The notes under the pieces: generated by a model
The model's database searches: none
What the model saw: only the letters and a program-made list of their open reading frames with translations
What the model was told of the DNA's origin: nothing
Translations under genes and position numbers: made by a program
Shown here: positions 59,817 through 64,000 of the stretch, one piece after another
How positions within the stretch are numbered: position 1 is the stretch's first letter
Layout: each line of letters opens with the position of its first letter
NCBI GenBank assembly: GCA_035456105.1
Contig: DATIDV010000047.1
Coordinates: forward strand, 1-64,000
Source: Viridibacterium sp035456105
GTDB lineage: Bacteria > Pseudomonadota > Gammaproteobacteria > Burkholderiales > Rhodocyclaceae
Direction of reading: 5' to 3'
Length of the DNA: 64,000 nt

Positions 59817-60446
59817 ATGAGCACAACGAAGGATGTGGTCAAGGACGAAGTGAAGTCGCGCAAGGTGACGCCGGCGCAGGACGCGCAGGCACAGATCCTC
59901 GACGCCATCGACGAGCTGTTCTATCGGGAGGGCGCGCGCGCCGTGGGCGTCGATGCCGTCGTGAAACGGGCCGGCGTCAACAAGATGAGCCTGTATCGCC
60001 AGTTCGAGTCCAAGGATGCGCTGATGCTGCATTACCTCGCTGGACGCGAGACGCGCTTCTGGAACTACTTCGACGCCAGCCTCGCGAAACACCCCGGCAA
60101 GCCGCGTGAGCAGCTGCAGCAGGTGTTCGCCGATATTGCCGAGCGTGCGCAGAAGCCCGGCTATCGTGGCTGCCCGTTCGTGAATATCGCGGTGGAGTTT
60201 CCGGACCCGGAACATCCGGTGCGCGGCGTGGTGGCGGAAAACAAGAAGCAACTGATGGCGCGGCTACTTGAACTTGCAACGCAAGCCAGGGCGCACGATC
60301 CGCAGGCGCTTGCCAACGGTGCTGCGCTTCTTATCGAGGGCGGCTACACGGCGACGCAGACCTACGCGCCGGGCCATCCGCTGATCGCTGCGTTGCCTCA
60401 AGTCGCCGCCGCAATGATTGCGGCGGCTTGCGACGAGATGGGCTAG
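59817..60446 (+). CDS. TetR family transcriptional regulator
   Basis: 209 residues from ATG 59817 (GAGGTGG upstream). N-terminal helix-turn-helix: QILDAIDELFYREGARAVGVDAVVKRAGVNKMSLYRQFESKDALMLHYL. The C-terminal domain would bind a ligand; GYRGCPFVNIAVEFPDPEHPV is typical of a TetR subgroup. It likely represses itself and the divergent MFS gene through the two operators between them. Confidence 0.9.
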   Translation: MSTTKDVVKDEVKSRKVTPAQDAQAQILDAIDELFYREGARAVGVDAVVKRAGVNKMSLYRQFESKDALMLHYLAGRETRFWNYFDASLAKHPGKPREQLQQVFADIAERAQKPGYRGCPFVNIAVEFPDPEHPVRGVVAENKKQLMARLLELATQARAHDPQALANGAALLIEGGYTATQTYAPGHPLIAALPQVAAAMIAAACDEMG

Positions 60447-60453
60447 GCGTGGC

Positions 60454-61704
60454 CTAGGCCTTGATGGCAGGCGCCACCTTGTGTTTTTCCATGTTCGGCA
60501 AGAAGGCCGTGACCAAGCCTAGCAGCGGCAGATACGCACAAATCTGATACACGTACTCGATGCCATGGCGATCAGCCAGGCTTCCCAGCACCGCCGCGCT
60601 GATGCCGCCCATGCCGAAAGCGAAGCCGAAGAACATGCCGGACACGGCACCGACCTTGCCCGGCATCAGCTCCTGCGCGAAAACGAGAATCGCCGAGAAG
60701 GCTGAGGCGAGGATCAGGCCGATGATGAAGGTCAGGATGCCGGTCCACATGATATCGGCATACGGCAGCATCAGCGTGAACGGTGCCGCGCCGAGGATGG
60801 ACGCCCAGATCACGCGCTTGCGGCCGATACGGTCCCCAATCGGCCCGCCGAGAATCGTGCCCGCCGCGACGGCGAACAGGAACACGAAGAGATGGATCTG
60901 CGCTGACTGCACCGAGAGTTGGAACTTGCTCATCAGGTAGAAGATGTAATAGCTGCTGATGCTGGTCAGATAAAAATACTTCGAGAAAATCAGCACGAGC
61001 AAGACGAAGATCGACCAGGCCACCGTGCGCGGCGGCAGCGCGTTATGCGTGGCGCCGGGCTTCTTGCGGCTCTTGCCTGCGGCACTCAGATGCTGATGCT
61101 TGTACCAGTTGCCGATTTTCCACAGGATGCCGATGGCCAGCAGGGCTGCGAGTGCAAACCACGCGAGGCTGGACTGACCGTGCGGGATGATGATCAGCGC
61201 AGCGAGCAACGGACCTGCCGCACTGCCGGTGTTGCCGCCAACCTGGAAGATCGATTGCGCCAGACCATGCTTGCCGCCCGAAGCGAGACGCGCAATGCGT
61301 GACGACTCCGGATGAAAGATCGACGAGCCGGTGCCGACCAGTGCCGAGGCAATCAGCACGGTTTCAAAGTTCGGTGCAAAGGCGAGCACCAGCAGGCCGA
61401 GCAGGGTGCAGCCCATGCCGATGGAGAGCGAGTAGGGCTTCGGATACTTGTCCGTGTAGAGGCCCACCAGCGGTTGCAGCAGCGACGCGGTGATCTGGTA
61501 GGTCAACGTGATCAGGCCGATCTGCGTGAAGCTCAGGCTGAACGTACCCTTGAGCAATGGGTAGATCGACAGGATCAACGACTGGATCATGTCGTTAAGA
61601 AAGTGCGAGAAGCTGATCGCGCCCAGCACACGGAAGCGGGTGCGTTCGATTTTCGGCTCGTTCTTCTTTTCTGAGGCGGCGTTGGCCGTGATGCTGGTGT
61701 CCAT
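60454..61704 (-). CDS. fsr: MFS efflux protein, fosmidomycin resistance type (Fsr)
   Basis: 416 residues from ATG 61704. Twelve membrane helices. The N-terminal ISFSHFLNDMIQSLILSIYPLL and HPESSRIARLASGGKHGLAQSIFQVGGNTGSAAGPLL are typical of Fsr. Fsr exports fosmidomycin in E. coli; the natural substrate here is unknown. It converges on the TetR gene with 7 bp between stops. Divergent from the AraC gene. Confidence 0.9.
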   Translation of the reverse strand: MDTSITANAASEKKNEPKIERTRFRVLGAISFSHFLNDMIQSLILSIYPLLKGTFSLSFTQIGLITLTYQITASLLQPLVGLYTDKYPKPYSLSIGMGCTLLGLLVLAFAPNFETVLIASALVGTGSSIFHPESSRIARLASGGKHGLAQSIFQVGGNTGSAAGPLLAALIIIPHGQSSLAWFALAALLAIGILWKIGNWYKHQHLSAAGKSRKKPGATHNALPPRTVAWSIFVLLVLIFSKYFYLTSISSYYIFYLMSKFQLSVQSAQIHLFVFLFAVAAGTILGGPIGDRIGRKRVIWASILGAAPFTLMLPYADIMWTGILTFIIGLILASAFSAILVFAQELMPGKVGAVSGMFFGFAFGMGGISAAVLGSLADRHGIEYVYQICAYLPLLGLVTAFLPNMEKHKVAPAIKA

Positions 61705-61814
61705 GTGGCTGCTAGGTCTGCAACGTGGGAGGGAGGGGTGAATGCAAAACGACGGCGGACATCCTGGAATGGCCGCGAATTTTGATTGCCTAAGCAATAC
61801 TACTGGCGGATGAG

Positions 61815-62672
61815 ATGCCCGTCCTGCGAGAATATGGCTTGAAGCTTCGAGAAATGGACATGCCGAAATCGCCGCCTTTTTCCCCGGATCCCGCCGCGCC
61901 ACCAAACGGCTTTGCCGCGCCCTATATGCTTTACGACCGCACCGAGATGCCGGTGACGGCCTTGGCTGCGGACTATTTGCCCGATCACGAGACACCGCGT
62001 CACGATCATCCGCATATCCAGCTGATCCACGCCGTGCGCGGCGTGATGGTGGTCAGCACGCAGATAGGGCAGTGGATCGTGCCGCCGTCGCGTGGCCTGT
62101 GGATGCCGGCGGGGGTCGAACACTCGATCCGTATGGTCGGCAAGGTGGAGATGCGCACGGCCTTCATCCGGCCGGACGCCGCACCAGATCTACCCATACA
62201 TTGCGCGGTGCTGGGGGTTTCGCCGCTGCTGCGCGAGCTGATTCTTGCTGCGGTCGAGGTGCCGCTGCCGTACGAGCTTGAGTCTCGTCACGGGCGTCTG
62301 ATGCGCCTCCTGCTCGACGAAGTGCAGCAAATGCCAAGCCTGCCACTAAGCCTGCCGCGGCCTGAACATCCGCGTCTGCAAAGGATCTGCGAAACGATCA
62401 CGCAAACACCTGATGACCAATCGAGGGCAGGCGACTGGGCGGAGCGCCTGAAGGTGGCCCCGAAAACCATCCATCGCCTGTTCCTGCGCGAGACTGGCAT
62501 GACCTTCGGCCAGTGGCGCCAGCAAGCGCGCCTGCTGGCTGCGCTGGAGCACCTGGCGAGCGGCACGCGTGTTGTGGATGTGGCTCTGGAACTGGGCTAC
62601 AACAGTCCTACTGCTTTTACGACGATGTTCAAACGCCAGTTTGGCGTAGCACCCAGCAGCTTCTTCTCATGA
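61815..62672 (+). CDS. AraC family transcriptional regulator
   Basis: 285 residues from ATG 61815; ATG 61857 is an alternative start. N-terminal cupin sensor (HETPRHDHPHIQLIHAVRGVMVVSTQIGQWIVPPSRGLWMPAGVEHSI), C-terminal double HTH (APKTIHRLFLRETGMTFGQWRQQARLLAALEHLASG; VALELGYNSPTAFTTMFKRQFGVAP). Placed divergent from the Fsr-type exporter, which it may control. Confidence 0.9.
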   Translation: MPVLREYGLKLREMDMPKSPPFSPDPAAPPNGFAAPYMLYDRTEMPVTALAADYLPDHETPRHDHPHIQLIHAVRGVMVVSTQIGQWIVPPSRGLWMPAGVEHSIRMVGKVEMRTAFIRPDAAPDLPIHCAVLGVSPLLRELILAAVEVPLPYELESRHGRLMRLLLDEVQQMPSLPLSLPRPEHPRLQRICETITQTPDDQSRAGDWAERLKVAPKTIHRLFLRETGMTFGQWRQQARLLAALEHLASGTRVVDVALELGYNSPTAFTTMFKRQFGVAPSSFFS

Positions 62673-62799
62673 ACTGCGGCAAGGGCGTAATGCTTTTTTA
62701 CAGAATTGCGACAAACAGCGTGTCATCGGTGTCAACCTGTATGCCCAAAGGTTCGTTATTGCTCCTGTAACACGCTTAAACAGTGTTCTGGAGACTAGC

Positions 62800-63081
62800 A
62801 TGGGCCAAGCAGCCAACGAATCGTACGCCGAGTTTATCGACTCCCTTAAAGCAGCAGGCGTCGAGATTTCCAATGAATCCGAGTTGAAGGAACGCCTCGC
62901 CGAGTCGCAGCGCTGGCACTATGCCTTCATGACGCTGGCGCGCAATGGCGCGGCGCTGGGCATTCGCTTCCTCGACCGTGGCGCCAGCCGCCACACTGCA
63001 TCGATTCGCAAGGCATTCCAGCGTTTCGAGTTTCCGGGTAATTCCGACAGCGTCTTCGCAGATAACCTCGCCAGCGATTGA
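62800..63081 (+). CDS. Small hypothetical protein
   Basis: 93 residues from ATG 62800 with TCTGGAGAC upstream. Helical and charged, no signal peptide (SYAEFIDSLKAAGVEISNESELKERLAESQRWHYAFMTLARNGAALGIRFL). No motif or family recognised. Stand-alone gene between araC and surE. Confidence 0.65.
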   Translation: MGQAANESYAEFIDSLKAAGVEISNESELKERLAESQRWHYAFMTLARNGAALGIRFLDRGASRHTASIRKAFQRFEFPGNSDSVFADNLASD

Positions 63082-63311
63082 TCTGCTAACGGCATGACGT
63101 GGGCAGGCCTGCAATCGTGCAGCCTGCCTGATCAACGCCAGGCGATTCGGCGTGGTGTCTCGCTTACTTCCCTGCAGCACTCTTTGCATGCCTGATGGCT
63201 GCCATGCGTCGGCGCGCCAAGACGTTGCACGGCGCAGTCTGTTGAGCGCAGCACCTATATAATTGCGCCTCTACCCACAGGATTGCCCGGCTCTCTGTCC
63301 GGGGATTTTTG

Positions 63312-64000
63312 ATGCGCATCTTATTGAGCAACGATGACGGTTATTTCGCGCCCGGCATCGCGGCACTGGCCGCAGAGCTGAGCCAGATTGCCGATATCAC
63401 TGTCGTCGCCCCCGAACGTGATCGCAGCGGCGCCAGCAACTCGCTGACGCTGGATCGTCCCCTGCAATTGCGCCGTGCTGCCAACGGCTTCTACTACGTC
63501 AATGGCACCCCCACCGACTGCGTGCACCTGGCTGTCACGGGCATGCTCGATCACATGCCGGATATCGTCGTTTCAGGCGTGAACCATGGCGCCAATATGG
63601 GCGACGACACTATTTATTCCGGCACGGTTGCAGCTGCAACCGAAGGCTTCCTTCTTGGCCTGCCGGCAATTGCCGTGTCACTCGTCGGCAAACAGGCCTC
63701 GCATTTTGCGACGGCAGCCCGCATTGCACGCCAGCTCGTCGAACGCTTCGCTGCCGAGCCTTTTGGCGCGCCGACCCTGCTCAATGTGAACGTGCCGGAT
63801 CTGCCCTTCGAGCAGCTCGAAGGCACGCGTGTGACGCGCCTGGGGCGCAGGCATCGTGCCGAGCCAGTGATTCGCGCCAGCAACCCGCGCGGCGAGACGA
63901 TTTATTGGGTCGGCGCAGCCGGCGAAGCGGCTGATGCAGGCGAGGGCACTGACTTCAATGCTGTCGCGCATGGCTTCGTTTCCATTACGCCTTTGCAGAT
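63312..64000 (+). CDS. surE: SurE, 5'(3')-nucleotidase, 5' part
   Basis: The first 229 codons are in the window and the gene continues past 64000. MRILLSNDDGYFAPGIAALA carries the NDDG metal motif, PERDRSGASNSLT the second, and VSGVNHGANMGDDTIYSGTVAAATEG the third. It removes phosphate from nucleoside monophosphates. In proteobacteria surE is commonly followed by pcm and rpoS-linked genes, which would lie beyond the window. A TATAAT box lies near 63257. Confidence 0.95.
   Translation, partial: MRILLSNDDGYFAPGIAALAAELSQIADITVVAPERDRSGASNSLTLDRPLQLRRAANGFYYVNGTPTDCVHLAVTGMLDHMPDIVVSGVNHGANMGDDTIYSGTVAAATEGFLLGLPAIAVSLVGKQASHFATAARIARQLVERFAAEPFGAPTLLNVNVPDLPFEQLEGTRVTRLGRRHRAEPVIRASNPRGETIYWVGAAGEAADAGEGTDFNAVAHGFVSITPLQ

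Noticed and set aside
58556..60109. Plus-strand frame of more than 500 codons opposite the MFS gene
   Set aside because: Antisense to the MFS transporter, and it would run over the TetR operators and into the TetR gene in another frame.

Overview
The window is GC-rich, densely coded chromosomal DNA. It most likely comes from a nitrogen-fixing betaproteobacterium of the Azoarcus/Dechloromonas (Rhodocyclales) type. The basis is a NifA/sigma54-controlled nifV-cysE-nifW-fixABCX block, an ISC-type Fe-S operon under the same kind of control, a PrpR-type 2-methylcitrate operon and a chromosomal integron. The genus cannot be settled from the sequence alone.

Layout. 1-1353: eroded left edge, with one end of an IS5-family element, a broken gene resembling the nif-linked LRV Fe-S protein, an intact fmdB-like zinc-ribbon gene and a relic of the molybdate ATPase gene modC. 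1354-14372: nitrogen fixation block, all on the minus strand, in two transcription units. Each has a textbook sigma54 promoter and a TGT-N10-ACA NifA site: iscS-iscU-erpA-like-iscA-hscA-fdx, then nifV-cysE-nifW-fixABCX-two ferritin-like genes-thioredoxin-like ferredoxin-TPR-like gene. 14739-22825: prpR divergent from prpB-prpC-prpD-prpE, with a sigma54 promoter before prpB.

22860-28510: a chromosomal integron remnant. It has a truncated intI, an attI-like region with palindromic repeats and eight cassettes closed by attC sites; five of the cassette proteins are unrecognised. An IS1182-family element (28572-30174) sits at its distal end. 30313-34542: polar amino acid ABC transporter, aspartate/glutamate racemase family protein and a D-cysteine desulfhydrase/cysteate lyase family enzyme. 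35297-42077: FAD oxidoreductase, a complete livHMGFK-type transporter and a two-domain sulfurtransferase. Together these look like a sulfur-containing or D-amino acid scavenging region.

42115-48252: nitronate monooxygenase family protein, a zone of decayed mobile DNA with an IS5-type relic and the 3' half of a tRNA-Cys gene (likely an island border), a secreted Pro/Ala-rich protein, DoxX and a PEP-CTERM protein. 48253-58223: argD-like aminotransferase, an esterase-like hydrolase, a lipoprotein glycerophosphodiesterase, a fatty acid desaturase, a small helical protein and an aapJQMP-type amino acid ABC transporter. 58397-64000: MFS transporter with a divergent TetR regulator and two operators, a fosmidomycin-resistance-type MFS protein, an AraC regulator, a small hypothetical gene and the 5' part of surE.

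How it works together: Fe-S cluster supply (ISC), homocitrate synthesis (NifV), acetyl-CoA/serine chemistry (CysE), nitrogenase maturation (NifW) and low-potential electron supply (FixABCX) form one diazotrophy module. The prp genes burn propionate. The ABC transporters, aminotransferase, racemase and sulfur enzymes handle amino acids.
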